From: Eutreptiella sp. 'Long Island Sound 2002'
Lineage: Eukaryota; Euglenozoa; Euglenophyceae; Eutreptiales; Eutreptiaceae
Assembly (NCBI GenBank): GCA_964036045.1
Contig: OZ038393.1
Coordinates: 49,468,429 to 49,532,428, forward strand
Reading direction: 5' to 3'
DNA: 64,000 nucleotides
The translations under genes were made by a program, and so were the position numbers. This document shows positions 42,541 to 52,673 of the stretch, one piece after another. The notes under the pieces are model-generated. The model searched no databases. It saw only the letters and a list, made by a program, of their open reading frames with translations, and was not told where the DNA came from. Numbering within the stretch: the first letter of the stretch is position 1; each line of letters begins with the position of its first letter.

Positions 42541-43220
42541 TCCTGGTTTGCTGGCCCAGTTGGCTCAGTGCCCAGCGCGGCTACTTCGAGCTGATTGCGT
42601 TCCGGGTGGATCCATTGGCACTCCACATGGTGCTCAGGTGACGAAAGCCACGAGAGCTGGTCATCCTGGTACAGGGTCATGGAGGCCTGGGCCGGGAGAA
42701 CGCCGGAGTCCGTCTCCATCATGAAGTCGTACCCAACGATCACGTCCCAGTCCATCTGGGCCTCGTAGAAGCGACCTTGCAGGAGGACTTCCTTGTCTAG
42801 GTCCGGGCGGCTCAGCTCACGGTGGTTCATGAACTGCAGGCCAGTGGGTGCTTCCCTCGTGCCTCCCACCATGTACTGGCCGTTCGCCACCTTCAGCCTG
42901 ACAGGCCTCCGACTGTCGGTCAAACACTCTGGCGGGAGTAGCCCAGCCTTGACCAGGCTGACCTGAGCTCCCGTGTCGATCAACACGTCGAAGACCTTCT
43001 CCACTCCCCCGCATAGGGCACGGACCTTAAGGTGCAACTGCCGCTCACGCCGAACACGGCGCACGGCGTGCAAGCTGAGGATCTCCGGCCGTTCCAGAAG
43101 CTCAATGAGCGACTGGTGCAGGTCGTGGACAATGGGCTCAGGCTGCCCATCTGCAGCATCCAGCTGCGGTCCGGATGATCCTCCGATACTCTCGGAAAGA
43201 TCTTGAAGCACATCAAACAC
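42537..43220 (-). pseudogene. Element B: retropepsin-like aspartic protease
   Basis: This 227-codon minus frame contains the classic active-site motif VLIDTGAQVSLV at about residues 80-91 and the C-terminal hydrophobic motif WDVIVGYDFMMETD at about residues 156-169. The spacing fits a retropepsin. It would process Gag-Pol. It begins in a charged segment downstream of the Lys-rich gag tail and ends at a stop just before the NPP-like module, so the original frame probably ran on. Apart from the stop, no damage is visible in the protease itself. Confidence 0.8.
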
Positions 43221-43436
43221 GTTCTTGGTCAGAAAGGACGGACGCTTGCAAGGGTTCGTGCCTTCACTTGCCCCCGCCCTGCCACTGGGACTGTCTTTTG
43301 TCTCTGGTGCCGGACCGGGCCTTCCGCCCGCGGCAATCCCTCTGTGCTCATTGTCTCCCGAATGGGATGGTGTGGCGCTTTCCGCAACACCATCCTGCGA
43401 CCGCCCTAGCTGGGGCCCTTGGCTGCAGGGGCTCCG

Positions 43437-43649
43437 CTAAGGGGCGTCGCTTGTGGTAGTAGGGGTACTCTCCTCTACATCAACCTCGTTGACACTCTTC
43501 TTCCTTCCCCCTTTCTTACCCTTCTTGTCCTTGTCCTTGTTCTTATCGTCTGACTTGGGCACCCAGGACCTCTTGATCTCCTGGATCTCCTTCGCCAACT
43601 CGGTCCCCACCGACATCAACTTTGAGAGCTCGTCCTTGGTGACCTCCAC
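43437..43649 (-). pseudogene. Element B: Lys-rich gag tail
   Basis: A 70-codon minus frame with ATG at 43,647-43,649: a short helix (KLMSVGTELAKEIQEIKRSW) followed by a run of alternating Lys/Asp and Lys/Gly and an acidic end. It sits 6 bp below the capsid/zinc-knuckle frame. It is likely a nucleic-acid-binding tail or Gag-Pro linker separated by a frameshift. Confidence 0.45.
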
Positions 43650-43655
43650 CTTGGT

Positions 43656-44792
43656 TTAACAGATACCCACGGGCGCACGCTTCTTTGACCCGTGCACCTT
43701 CTTGTAAACCTCCGTGTCGGCCTTGTGGATGGGACATGTTCGGTGGTCATGGTTGAACACTTTGTTTCTTCCATAACACACGAAACAGCTCTGAGGGTGA
43801 GCTCGTATGAACTCCCCAAAGGATAGTGGAGGGTTGCCCATGCAGCGTGGCTCCTTCTTCTCCTTCTTCTTCCAACCCTTCTGCAGGGGCCTCCAGCTTC
43901 CCCGGTTGCTCCCCGCGTTCAGGTTGTTGGCTACGAAGGCACAAACGGCTGTCCTAGCGGGCTGATCATCATCGTCATCATCGTCGAGGGGCTCACCGCC
44001 TTCGGTTCTCGCTGGGTCCATGGCAGATTGCCCGCCAGACCCTTCGCCAACATAGTTGACGTCACGTTCACCGGCTTTCAACCAGCAGGTGTGGCGGAGA
44101 TTCCTGTACTCTTTGAGCATTTCCTCTCCGACCCACTCCAAGACCTCGTCGCAGGTCATCCGCGCCAGGATGGTCTGCAAACGTCGGGTCTGGCCGCCCA
44201 CGTCGCACTTGACAAGGCGCAACATCGCGGTCTTCTCGCGATCGCCCGTGACGGTGATGAGGAGGGCGTTCCGCAGCTCTAGCCACTTGAAATCCCGCGC
44301 CACATGCTTCTTTGTCCAAGCCACCACGTTTGGATGATACTCTTTGGGGAGCATCATCTTGAACGTGTGGTTGGTTTTGGCAGTCTTGGCTTCCTCCTTG
44401 GTGACTCTCTTTATCCATGCTTCCGGCAGCATGGAGAGCAGGTGGGCCTGCTCGTCACCCTCATTCCAGTCCTCCACGTTGCGGCGGAAGAGGGTGTATT
44501 GCCCCCGGTAGTCTCGCCAATCCCGTAGGCGGATCTCCGGACCATCATGCTGACGCTTGATGGCCCTCCACCGCTTGGCAGTCACCTGCGGAGCATCCAC
44601 GTGCTGCTGCTCGTTAAGCCACTTCTTGGCTACCCTGAGGGTCTTGATTTTCCCCTCCTTGGTTGCCACGAAGTATAGCTCTTGGAGCACCTCCGGCAGG
44701 CGCCACCTGAACCGTTTGAAGACATATTTCTCCGCCTCTGCGGGATCCATGTCTTCAGTGACGGACATCCCCGAATCGTCCATCTTCTCCAA
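43656..44792 (-). pseudogene. Element B: Gag capsid and zinc knuckle
   Basis: The 378-codon minus frame is mostly helical, with RLPEVLQELYFVATKEGKIK and a run of Trp/Arg-rich helices (DWRDYRGQYTLFRRNVEDW) reminiscent of capsid domains. An acidic run of Asp (about residue 265) precedes a basic stretch and a CCHC-like knuckle: CFVCYGRNKVFNHDHRTC. It forms the virus-like particle and binds RNA. It overlaps the next gag frame upstream (44,755-45,213), marking a frameshift near 44,770-44,790. Confidence 0.6.
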
Positions 44793-45213
44793 GAAACAGT
44801 CCAGGTTGAGGGGGTTGCCATCGTGCTTTGGGGGGCTTGATGTCCTTCAGGTCTTCCCACACGGCGGCATCCGCGGCCTTAGAGACCATGAACGCCGGCC
44901 GCGAGGTCGACCGAGGTTCCCATCGGTGTCCTCCACGGACTCCCACGGCTGCCACTTCCATCTCCTCCGCGGTATCCATGTGGCTTCGCTGTGGTTCCTC
45001 CATGTACGCCGAACCTAGGTGTTCACGCTGTACTCCTTCCATGCACACTTCCTCATCACGGCGCCGGCTGCTGCGTTCAGGGGCCTCCTGTCGTACACCA
45101 CGCGACAGGGGAATGCCGAACTTCTCCAGGTCTTCCTCGCCTCCGCCGACATCCCACTTCACGTCCCCTCCGGGGACCTCATCTCTGAGTCCACCGTATC
45201 GCCCCCCAGCCAT
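44755..45213 (-). pseudogene. Element B: middle Gag segment
   Basis: A 152-codon frame with an acidic, Arg-rich first part and a Trp-containing helix AADAAVWEDLKDIKPPKARW before it hands over to the capsid frame. No family is recognised. Its place between the coiled-coil region and the capsid, and the overlapping ends, make it part of Gag. Confidence 0.4.
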
Positions 45214-45469
45214 TGGGATTGGCTCTGGGACTGGTGCAGGGCGTCGGGGGTGTACCGGTGTCCGCGATGGAGCACGGCGGTTGTGGTACTCCGCACTGAG
45301 CCATTCGTCGCGCCACTCCTAACTGCCACTGCCGGGCGGCACACGCTCGTTATGGCGGCCCGCGCTGTGATGGGAGGGGGCGCTGAGAGAGGGGGCACTG
45401 GTGCTGGGGCAAATCCTGGGGGCTCCACCAGGGGCGTGGGCCCCGCCCGGACCTGGTTCAGGTCGCCAG

Positions 45470-45712
45470 CTATCGTCCGTCGAGCTGGATTCCAGGGATG
45501 GGTGGTCGCTGCCGACACTCCCACGGCCTTCCAGCCTGTCCAACCTCTTTCTGCAGGCCATTGATGACCTTATTCAGCAGCCTGGTCTCGCACCTGGCCA
45601 TATCCAGCTCCTTCTGGGCGGCGATGGCGACCTTGGCGATCTTGACCATCTCCGTCCTGTCGATGTCCAGCTCTTTCTGTGCGCCTGCGGCGACCCTGGC
45701 AATGCGGATCAT
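45470..45712 (-). pseudogene. Element B: Gag coiled coil with 21-residue repeats
   Basis: An 80-codon frame with two near-identical 21-residue units (EMIRIARVAAGAQKELDIDR and EMVKIAKVAIAAQKELDMAR) and a third, weaker one. Twenty-one residues are three heptads, and the hydrophobic spacing fits a parallel coiled coil. It probably multimerises Gag. Confidence 0.55.
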
Positions 45713-45877
45713 TTCGCTTTTGCCCGTGTCTACCTCGCGCTTGAGGGTCTGGACCCTCCTGCGGAGGTAGATGATCCACCGCCAAGTGGCCTCCGGGTCA
45801 CCATCTTCCAGTGGGCCGTCGGGTTCCCCAGGGGGTCCTCCAGGAGGGCCTCCGCTGGGCCCGCCCGGTCCAGGGGG

Positions 45878-47449
45878 TCATCCCCCGCCAGGGGGTCCGC
45901 CTCCGGGGGGTCCACCTGGTGGACGTCCTCCAGGGGGTCCTGACAGGCCCCCGCCAGGGGGTCCTGGTGGGTCTCCGCCGGGTTGCCTCGGTGGGTCCGA
46001 GGATGGGGGCTTCTCCGTGTAGCTGAAGTCCATGTCATCATCCTCGTCCATGTGGCCGCACCGGGCTGTCTCGGTCTCGCACGCGGTGGACTCCGAGCTC
46101 CCGTAGGGAGGGGGGAGATCCTCACCCTCACCCTCCAGCTCCATGGGGACGTCTCCGCCTCCTCCGCCAGCCAATCCCCGGCGATGTCGGCGGTCTCGTC
46201 CGTCCCTGTCGCTGGCGGTGAAGAAGGGGTCGGAGTCGTGGGGATGTCCGCCCGCGGGCCTCCGTGCCCTCTCAGGAGTCTTCCACTTACCCTTCCTTCG
46301 CCGGTGGGTACTGGGGCCACTGTCCACATTGCTGCCGGTGTCGACCTCCTCCAGGTCGGGCTTCATCTTGGAGGAGGCGTCTCCTTCGAAGAGCGTTTGA
46401 GGGGTCTCCACTCTAGATCCTCCCGGGGGTGTCTCGCGCTGAAGTTTGGCCTCCGCCTCCTCCATTGCGGCGGCCGTGGCTGCGGCAGCTCGCCTTTCGG
46501 CCTCTTCTCGGGCACGGGCAGCCTTGGCCTCCCGAGCCTGCTGCAGCTGAGTCTTCCCAGCTTCTAACGCTGCCAGCTCCGCCTTCGTCTTGGCCCTCTC
46601 CTCAGCGACCTTCCGTCGCGCGGCCTCGATGGCGTCCTTCCTGGCGGCGTCCGCTTGGGCCTTGGTCTTTGCTTCGGCGTGGGCCCTTTCCTCCGCCTCC
46701 TTCCTTGCGCTCTCTTGGGCAAGCGCCTCCTCCAACGCTTTGGCCTCGGCCCCCTTACGGGCAATGGCCTCCTGGGCCAGGCGGGCTTCCTTGGCGGCTG
46801 CCGCCACCTCACTCCTGAGCCGGGCAGCCGCTGCCTCCTTTGCTGCTGCAGACGTGACTGTGGCCGCAATGGCCGCCACGGCTGAGGCATGGAAGGCCAT
46901 TCCTCTGCCCCACTCTGCAGCCTCCTGCTGGGCGATGCCAACGGCGCCCTCCACGGCAGCGTTCTGCTGCGTGGCCATTTGCTGGGCAACCCGAAGGTTG
47001 CAGGGCACCACGCAGGCACGCTCGCAGGCGCGGGCCACGTCCCTTTGGTCTGTGGCGATGCTGCTTCTGGAGCTGGCCTCGTCGGCCGGCCTCCTCCCAA
47101 GGTGGGCCGACTGCACGTCGCTGCTGGGGCCTGACTTCTCCAGGTGCACCTGACAGGGCTTGGCCTTGGCCTCCTTGGCGACCTCAAAGAAGTCGCCAAG
47201 GGTGGTGTGGCCGGGGTGGTGACCGCCAATGGCCTGTTGGGGGCTGGGGGCTGGGGTTCCGCCCTTGGTCCCGTTCTCCGCGGCTTGGGCGGCTTCGGCG
47301 GCCAGGGATTCCTGGTACTCCCGCCATTTCCTGTTCGCTTGTTGTCCCCGGCGGATCGCTTCTCCTTCCCAGGGGACGCGCTGCTGCTGCTGCCCTGCAG
47401 CGTACGCTCTTCCCCTGGTTCTCGGAACCTCTTTTCGATCATGTCTCAT
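45878..47449 (-). CDS. Element B: Ala-rich coiled-coil Gag N-terminal part
   Basis: An uninterrupted 523-codon minus frame starting at ATG 47,447-47,449. The first third is polar; residues about 170-350 are a long Ala/Glu/Lys/Arg helix with heptad periodicity (e.g. KEARLAQEAIARKGAEAKAL). An acidic segment and a C-terminal Pro/Gly repeat run follow (PPGGPPGGGPPGGG-like), which reflects a CCAGGGGGTCC-type nucleotide repeat at 45,830-45,980. Its ATG overlaps the stop of the upstream 115-codon ORF as ATGA. It likely oligomerises Gag. The frame is intact, unlike the rest of the element. Confidence 0.5.
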   Translation of the reverse strand: MRHDRKEVPRTRGRAYAAGQQQQRVPWEGEAIRRGQQANRKWREYQESLAAEAAQAAENGTKGGTPAPSPQQAIGGHHPGHTTLGDFFEVAKEAKAKPCQVHLEKSGPSSDVQSAHLGRRPADEASSRSSIATDQRDVARACERACVVPCNLRVAQQMATQQNAAVEGAVGIAQQEAAEWGRGMAFHASAVAAIAATVTSAAAKEAAAARLRSEVAAAAKEARLAQEAIARKGAEAKALEEALAQESARKEAEERAHAEAKTKAQADAARKDAIEAARRKVAEERAKTKAELAALEAGKTQLQQAREAKAARAREEAERRAAAATAAAMEEAEAKLQRETPPGGSRVETPQTLFEGDASSKMKPDLEEVDTGSNVDSGPSTHRRRKGKWKTPERARRPAGGHPHDSDPFFTASDRDGRDRRHRRGLAGGGGGDVPMELEGEGEDLPPPYGSSESTACETETARCGHMDEDDDMDFSYTEKPPSSDPPRQPGGDPPGPPGGGLSGPPGGRPPGGPPGGGPPGGG

Positions 47450-47793
47450 ATAGAGACGTTGATCGTAGCGCCCGAAGGGTACTCGTTGGGGTTCTCGTCC
47501 TCATCAATCCCGTCGGGGCGCAGCCCTTCGCCGGGCCGATCCGGTCGGGTCCAAACCCTCCAGCGCTTTTGGCGGAAGCGGTAGGCATATCCCTCTGCCC
47601 GCAGCCAGTCTTCCACTGCCTGCAGGCGGTCAGCGCCCATATCCTCGCAGAGCTCGAAGCTCCCGGGCATGCCGCCTTTGCTCTGGGGGTTGCTGTGGCG
47701 GTAGTGCTGACCCCACACCAATCCACGCAGTAGGTACACAGCATGGGGTAGGGGCAGCGGCCACATCTTGCCCGCCTCCTGCCAGTTCACCAT
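47446..47793 (-). CDS. Element B: first ORF of the gag region (115 codons)
   Basis: ATG at 47,791-47,793 begins MVNWQEAGKMWPLPLPHAVY. A Trp/Arg-rich middle (LRAEGYAYRFRQKRWRVW) precedes an acidic end. The stop TGA overlaps the next ATG (ATGA at 47,446-47,449), the arrangement used for termination-reinitiation or -1 slippage. No domain is recognised. It could be a leader protein or a separated Gag N-terminus. Confidence 0.45.
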   Translation of the reverse strand: MVNWQEAGKMWPLPLPHAVYLLRGLVWGQHYRHSNPQSKGGMPGSFELCEDMGADRLQAVEDWLRAEGYAYRFRQKRWRVWTRPDRPGEGLRPDGIDEDENPNEYPSGATINVSI

Positions 47794-48118
47794 GGGCGCT
47801 CGCTCCTCTCGATGGACTAGTCCTGGGGGTGGCTGTTGAAGCGGTTGCTGCGGTCCACTCTATCTGCAGGGCTGGGACCCAGACGCCCGATGGTGGTTGT
47901 GGAGGTGGGTGATGCAGCTGGGAGTGCGGCCGGTTCTGGTCGGCCGAAGGAACTCGCTGACGTTGGAGTTCCGGTCGCTACACCTCCTTCACGAACTCGG
48001 CGCTGTTGCTGACGCTCGGGGCGATGCTCCGGGCGGCACTGTGAAGCCTGTGATGCTCGGGGTTCAGGCGGCCCCGAATCGCACGCGAGGGATGGGTAAC
48101 CCCGCGGCGGTGAAACGC
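47794..48118. other. No gene seen; upstream region of element B
   Basis: About 325 bp that should contain the 5' untranslated region or LTR end of element B. No LTR signature is recognised before X copy (b) begins. Confidence 0.35.
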
Positions 48119-48395
48119 TTTTGACGCGTTCCCTTGGGGGGGCCTGGCCACGGGACGCTGCGGCGGACACACACAAGCAAGCAGGCAGGCAAAGCACTGC
48201 GCTCACAGGGGCATCCTCATGCTCATGTCATGTGACAAAGCGTTTCAAGATCCTTGCCACTCTGAAACAAGGGAACAAAAGTATGTACAGCAACACATCA
48301 GGATATGTACACATGGGGTTAAGACTGGACTGGGGTAAGGGCATCACAGGAAAGAGACACTCAGTCCCAACTCATATCCCAATCCCACTGCACCG
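48119..48395 (+). mobile_element. Repeat family X, copy (b), partial
   Basis: It begins TTTGACGCGTTCCC and follows copy (c) for about 275 bp, up to CATATCCCAATCCCA, then changes into LINE DNA. Its left flank does not share the ATATCCT target of copies (a) and (c). Only the first quarter of the 1.1 kb repeat is present. Confidence 0.75.
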
Positions 48396-48457
48396 GCAAA
48401 GGCTGGTGCCCCAAGCAGCACCCCCAGCCCGGCCCAGATGACGGAGCGCTGCCTGCG

Positions 48458-49400
48458 GTGGGACGCGCGGCAGCACGCGCCGCCCTACGCTACGGGGTGG
48501 CGCAGGGCTGGATTCTGGATGAGACCGCCCGCGGCAGCGTGAACATCCAGAAGGCCGTCAACCGAGTCGCCCACACGGGCCAAGCAGAAATTGCCTTGCA
48601 CATCCGGGGCCGCCACGGCGGCCTCGCGGAGGGGATCATCGTGGAGCCCTCAGGAATGGTGCTGGTCCTGGCGGCGGACATGGTCCGAGGGGTGCTCCAC
48701 GTGTCCCGCGTGCGGCGAGCGCGCCCACAGTGGACCATCCAGGTGTACACCCCCCCGGGGGCGTGGCCCTTCTCCACATTGGCGGTGATCGCCGTCGTGT
48801 GGCACCTGGCACCGGAGGACGCCCCAACAGGAACCGCAGAGGAAATCGCCCGGTACCTCCACACCTGGCTGGTCAGCCAGGATTTCCCCTGGCGCAGGCC
48901 CCGGGGCGGCCTCCCAGTGGCACCCGCGGCAGAGGCGTTCAGCCTCGCCGCAACCCTCCAGCGGCACCCCGACAAGAGGACGCGCCACTTCCTGCAGACG
49001 GGCACGGTCCGGGCCGCCCCGCCAGACTCGGCGTGGCGGTGGGACGCAGGGGGGGCGCAACCGCTGCCGGGCCCCTGGGTCCTCCCAATGTGGTATTTGC
49101 CCGTGGGCACCCTGGCCCATGCCACCCAGGCCGTTAAGGGGGCTTTCCCGCAGCCACTCCTCCCCGGCGTGGCCCTGCTCTGCAGCCTGCAGGCGGGTGC
49201 GGCCTGGGTACCGTGGTGGGAAGCAGACGGGCGCCCGAGCCGGTATTTCCGCCTGGTCCAGGGCCAGGCGCTACTCCACACCGAGGGCATGGGGACCGGG
49301 GTTTTGGGGGGCGATCGTGCCCGGCACGGCGTGCAGGTGGATCGCTGCGGCCGCCCCGCAACCCATGCGATCGCCACCGGCGTGCCACCGCCTCCTACGG
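48458..49400 (+). pseudogene. LINE ORF1, N-terminal part
   Basis: A plus frame (no in-frame ATG at its start; the nearest ATG at 48,438 is in another phase) encodes GYGVAQGWILDETARGSVNI-like sequence (first residues RYGVAQGWILDETARG), strand-rich EPSGMVLVLAADMVRGVLHV, a helical TAEEIARYLHTWLVSQDFPW and LPGPWVLPMWYLPVGTLAH. I recognise no family. Meaningful sequence leaves this frame near 49,400, where the adjacent frame takes over. It likely forms the N-terminal half of ORF1p. Confidence 0.5.
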
Positions 49401-50699
49401 GCGGTCCCCTCCTTGGCCCCCCAACACGCCCTTGCGAGGGACGTATGGAGGGCAATACTGGGCCACAGCAGGGAGTGGCTGACCAACCCGGGTGCACGGT
49501 ACCCGCCGGGGCCGGTGCTCGAACAGCTCACGGCCCCCACAGCCGGGGTCCGCCACGCCTTGCAAAGAACGTCGGCCCTCACGGAGCAGCTCACCAACGA
49601 GGTGCCAGACCTGGTGCTGGAGCCGCTGCGGGTGCTCTACCCGCAGACCCACATCCCGCCCGCCGGCACGTCCAACCGCCTGGGCCGCCTGGGTTTGCAG
49701 CGCCGTGTCGAGGCCGCGCACCCGGGGGGCGTGGTGGAACAGTGGCTAACGCTCCGCAACCCGTCCACCGCACAAGGCCACTGGTACCTACATCAACTGC
49801 TCTTCCTACCCCGGGCGGCCCCGGAGCACCGCCGGCAAAACCCGTACCACACGCACCCGGAGCGCTGGGGCGCGCAGAGCTTCCCGCAACCGGCCCCGCC
49901 CGCCCTCTTGCCGGGGCAGGGCCCGGAGGCACTGCAGCAGGGCCCCTCGCACGACACGGTCACCACGGTACAGCAAAGGGGAAGCAACGGCGCGAATGGG
50001 GCCGAACCGGACTGCACGAACTGCGGAGCGGTGGCCTGGACGGCGGCCTGCAGGCACCTCGCCGGAGATACCACAGGACTCAGGAAGTACAGGCCAACGG
50101 ACCGCACGGCGCTGGCGTCCGCGGTCACGGCCGTCACCATGGGTCCTGTGGCGGCGTGGCCAGCGCAACTGCTGCCTCACGTCCCCTGCCGGGACGCGCA
50201 GCCCCGCCAGCCAGCCGCAACGCACACGCCGACGGCACCCCTCACGGCAGAGGAGCTATACGTCGTCGCGGCGGCGCTGCTGGCAGACGGCGGGGAGAGT
50301 TTCGTCCACCACCAGGGCCCGGCGCAGATCGCGGGCAGCATACAAGGGCCGCAGCGCGATGCACCCCAGCCGTGGCACGCCACCCTCCGTGGGCGCACCC
50401 GCGTCAGGGATGCAGGCGGTGGCACAACCCCTCCCAGGCCTCAGCAGGGGGAGGCACTGGTGCTGCAGACGGCAGGCTACCAGGCCATCCTACACGGCCA
50501 CGCCGGAGGGTACCGGTCGCACGTCTTGACCGGGGGCTGCTGGACTGTCTGGGACAGCACCGCCAGGCAAAGGGCATTCCCGCCCCTGCCCCATGTCGAC
50601 TGGCAGCAGGGGCCCACCCAGGCCTACTATATGTTGGCGGACCCCTGGCCGCTAGCAGTCCTGCTACACACTGTCGGCGCCCCCAACAAGAGGCAATAA
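49400..50699 (+). pseudogene. LINE ORF1: helical region and USP-like (C19 peptidase-like) region
   Basis: The frame runs to TAA at 50,697. After a helical part (DVWRAILGHSREWLTN, LTEQLTNEVPDLVLEPLRVL) two stretches look like ubiquitin-specific protease boxes. CTNCGAVAWTAACRHLAG (about 50,014-50,065) lines up with the USP Cys box, with Ala where the nucleophile Cys would be. GGYRSHVLTGGCWTVWDS then AYYMLADPW (about 50,506-50,650) resembles the His box and final strand, with Gly before Tyr where the family has His. If the assignment is right, both catalytic positions are altered here. It rests on visual motif matching only. Confidence 0.4.
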
Positions 50700-51821
50700 C
50701 TGGGATGGGTCAACCCCCCCGCGCTAGTCTGGAGCCCCAACCAGGAGGAGCATCTGCGGGCCGCGTGGCAGGGAGACGCCATCAGGGCCACGGACGTCCC
50801 GGACCTCCACGCAGGGCCAATCACGCACGCCCGCCCGGCGGCTACCCTAGCGGTGGCCCAACAGGGACAGCAGAACCCGCAGTGGGTGGTCTGCATGTTC
50901 AGGCCGGCGGACGCGCACATCGTCGTCTGCGACCCCGAGCGCCTGCCGGGGCTCAAAGCTGTGGTCCGCGTGGCGGACTGCACCTGCATGATCGTCAAGG
51001 CGCTGCGGGAGGGCAAACACCACGCCCTCCTGCTCCAGGTCCGGCTGAAGGACAACGCCCGGGCAGCAAGGCCGGGAGTGTGGCCGGCAGCGGCGCACCT
51101 CGCTGGCCTTGAGCTCCAGCTGGCGGTCCCGACCACAGTGTACCACTGGCTACAAGCCTTCCACGACCTGCAGTGGAGGATCGAACCCGACCCCCAAATC
51201 GGCGCCACGCACTGGCAAGCGTGGCTACCGGCAGACGCACAGCGCGATGCCGTCCGGAGTCTCGGGCCCGCGCCCGCGACACAAGCCCTTGATGGGGCGG
51301 CCCCGGGCAGCGCGTTGGAGCCACACACGGTTCCACTGGCCAACCTGCCTTTCCAACCGTCGACAAAGGGCGCCATCCAAAAGTGGGTGCCGCTCCCCCC
51401 GGCGCGAGGGGCCACGGAACGAACGAAATGCCCCCTGTGTGCAGACAGGTACTACACAAGCGGGGCAATGCTGGAACACCTAGCATGCCACGCAGTGCAT
51501 GCTGCAGCCCCGGTGGACGACATGGGGGCGGCCTCCAACATCCCCCAAGGGAGGGCACGGAGGTCCCCGTGGCACGCCCCGTACGCCCGGCGCCCCCCGC
51601 CTCAGGCGGCTGACCACGCAGACGGCGATGAGGGGGCGCCCGGAGCGGCCCCGGGGACCGGCGGTGCGGCCCAACAAGGGTCCATCTCCGCGGGGCTGGC
51701 CCCCCTGGCCACCGTGTGGGCCCCGCCGGGAACGGGCTCCCCGCACCCCATGGCCCCGGCGCTCCCGGGAGCCCTGGCTGCCCCAGCGGACCCAGCAGCG
51801 ATGCCGATGCGGGACGGCTGA
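50700..51821 (+). pseudogene. LINE ORF1, C-terminal part with C2H2 zinc finger
   Basis: In the same phase as the USP-like region, just after the TAA, the frame continues through VWSPNQEEHLRAAWQGDAIR, ADAHIVVCDPERLPGLKAVV and a helical segment to CPLCADRYYTSGAMLEHLACHAVH (about 51,430-51,500). The spacing (C-x2-C-x12-H-x3/4-C/H) fits a single zinc finger, common in ORF1 proteins of LINEs with endonucleases. A Pro/Ala/Gly-rich tail runs to TGA at 51,819. The zinc finger would bind element RNA or target DNA. Confidence 0.6.
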
Positions 51822-52310
51822 CTCCTGGAGGACACGGCGGACGACGCCCTATGGCTCCTCTTGTGGAACCTGCGCAGTGGCCTCGTCCCGCCAGACCGGT
51901 CCCTTTGGGACACGCTCCTCCGGCGCCGGGGACCGGCAGCCTGTACTGACAAGGAGCACCTCATCACCGGCATGCTACCCCGGGAGGGGGGCTTTGCCAT
52001 CATGCTCCAGGAAACAGGGATCGCCAGCCAGGCGCAGGAGATGCACGTGGCCGTGGCGCTCCGGGACAAGGGGTACACCCCCTTCTTCAGCAGCCGGCTG
52101 GCGGTGACAGGAGCCACTTCCACCTTGAGAGGGGGAGGCCTCCTCACAGCGGTCAGCAGCAAGCACGTGGCAGAGCACGAGGTGCTCAGTTTCACAGAAA
52201 TCGTCCCCGGGAAGGCCGCGGCCCTGGAGATCCGTACGGACGGGGGGGGGCTCACCCTCATCAATGTCCACAGGCCACAGGCAGGCTGCTCCCAGTCGGC
52301 GGGACCGGAG
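51822..52310 (+). pseudogene. LINE ORF2 start: AP endonuclease N-terminal part
   Basis: Still in the same phase after the TGA: LLLWNLRSGLVPPDRSLWD, then GFAIMLQETGIASQ, which holds the Gln-Glu pair of endonuclease/exonuclease/phosphatase enzymes, GYTPFFSSRLAVTGA, GGLLTAVSSKHVAEH and LTLINVHRPQAG. This is the first half of the LINE endonuclease (metal-binding Glu and the central strand). It breaks off at about 52,310; the GDFN and SDH boxes are missing. Confidence 0.75.
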
Positions 52311-52673
52311 CCCATGTATCCATGGTCACCCTCCTTCCCTTGCGCTTTGCCTTTTTGTCCCGCTGCCCCGTGTCCCTTGCTGCCTACCCCGTGGAGTCCT
52401 GCCTTCCCGTGTTCCTTCCCCAGGAGCCCTTCTTGTCTCGCTCCTTTCCCCTGCGTACCGTGCCCACTATGCTTGCACCTGCCGCCTTGCACTTGTCCCG
52501 CACCACTGCCCTGCACCGCGCTGCCTGTGCGTCCACCTCACTCATTTTTGCTCTCTTGCTCCCCCTCCCGCTCGGCGCGGTGCCCCTCCGCCGCTGCGCC
52601 TCCCTGTTCTGCCTGCCCTCCCTCTCTCCGCACCCCACCACCGGGCTGCTCGCTGTGCTCCCCTCCCGACCCC

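Larger units (their letters stand above)
38193..47793 (-). mobile_element. Ty3/gypsy-like element B, truncated and split by a nested LTR element
   Basis: Minus-strand order: gag (47,793-43,437), protease (43,220-42,537), NPP-like module and linker (42,540-41,437), [nested element 41,436-38,819], RT (38,818-38,193). Alignment with element C shows B ends inside the RT thumb at KPKTVSE. RNase H, integrase and chromodomain are absent. No LTRs were identified; X copy (b) lies 325 bp beyond the gag start. Confidence 0.85.
48396..52310 (+). mobile_element. LINE with USP-like ORF1 region and AP endonuclease (3'-truncated)
   Basis: The plus strand encodes a long ORF1-like region (one frameshift near 49,400, TAA at 50,697), a C2H2-type zinc finger, a TGA at 51,819, and the first part of an AP endonuclease that ends abruptly at about 52,310, where opposite-strand LINE DNA begins. 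This order is typical of non-LTR retrotransposons. No RT remains. The family differs from the OTU LINE. Confidence 0.7.

Noticed and set aside
48490-49497. 335-codon minus-strand frame opposite the LINE ORF1
   Set aside because: The plus strand shows protein-like composition and continues in phase into the zinc finger and endonuclease; the minus frame is its GC-rich shadow.
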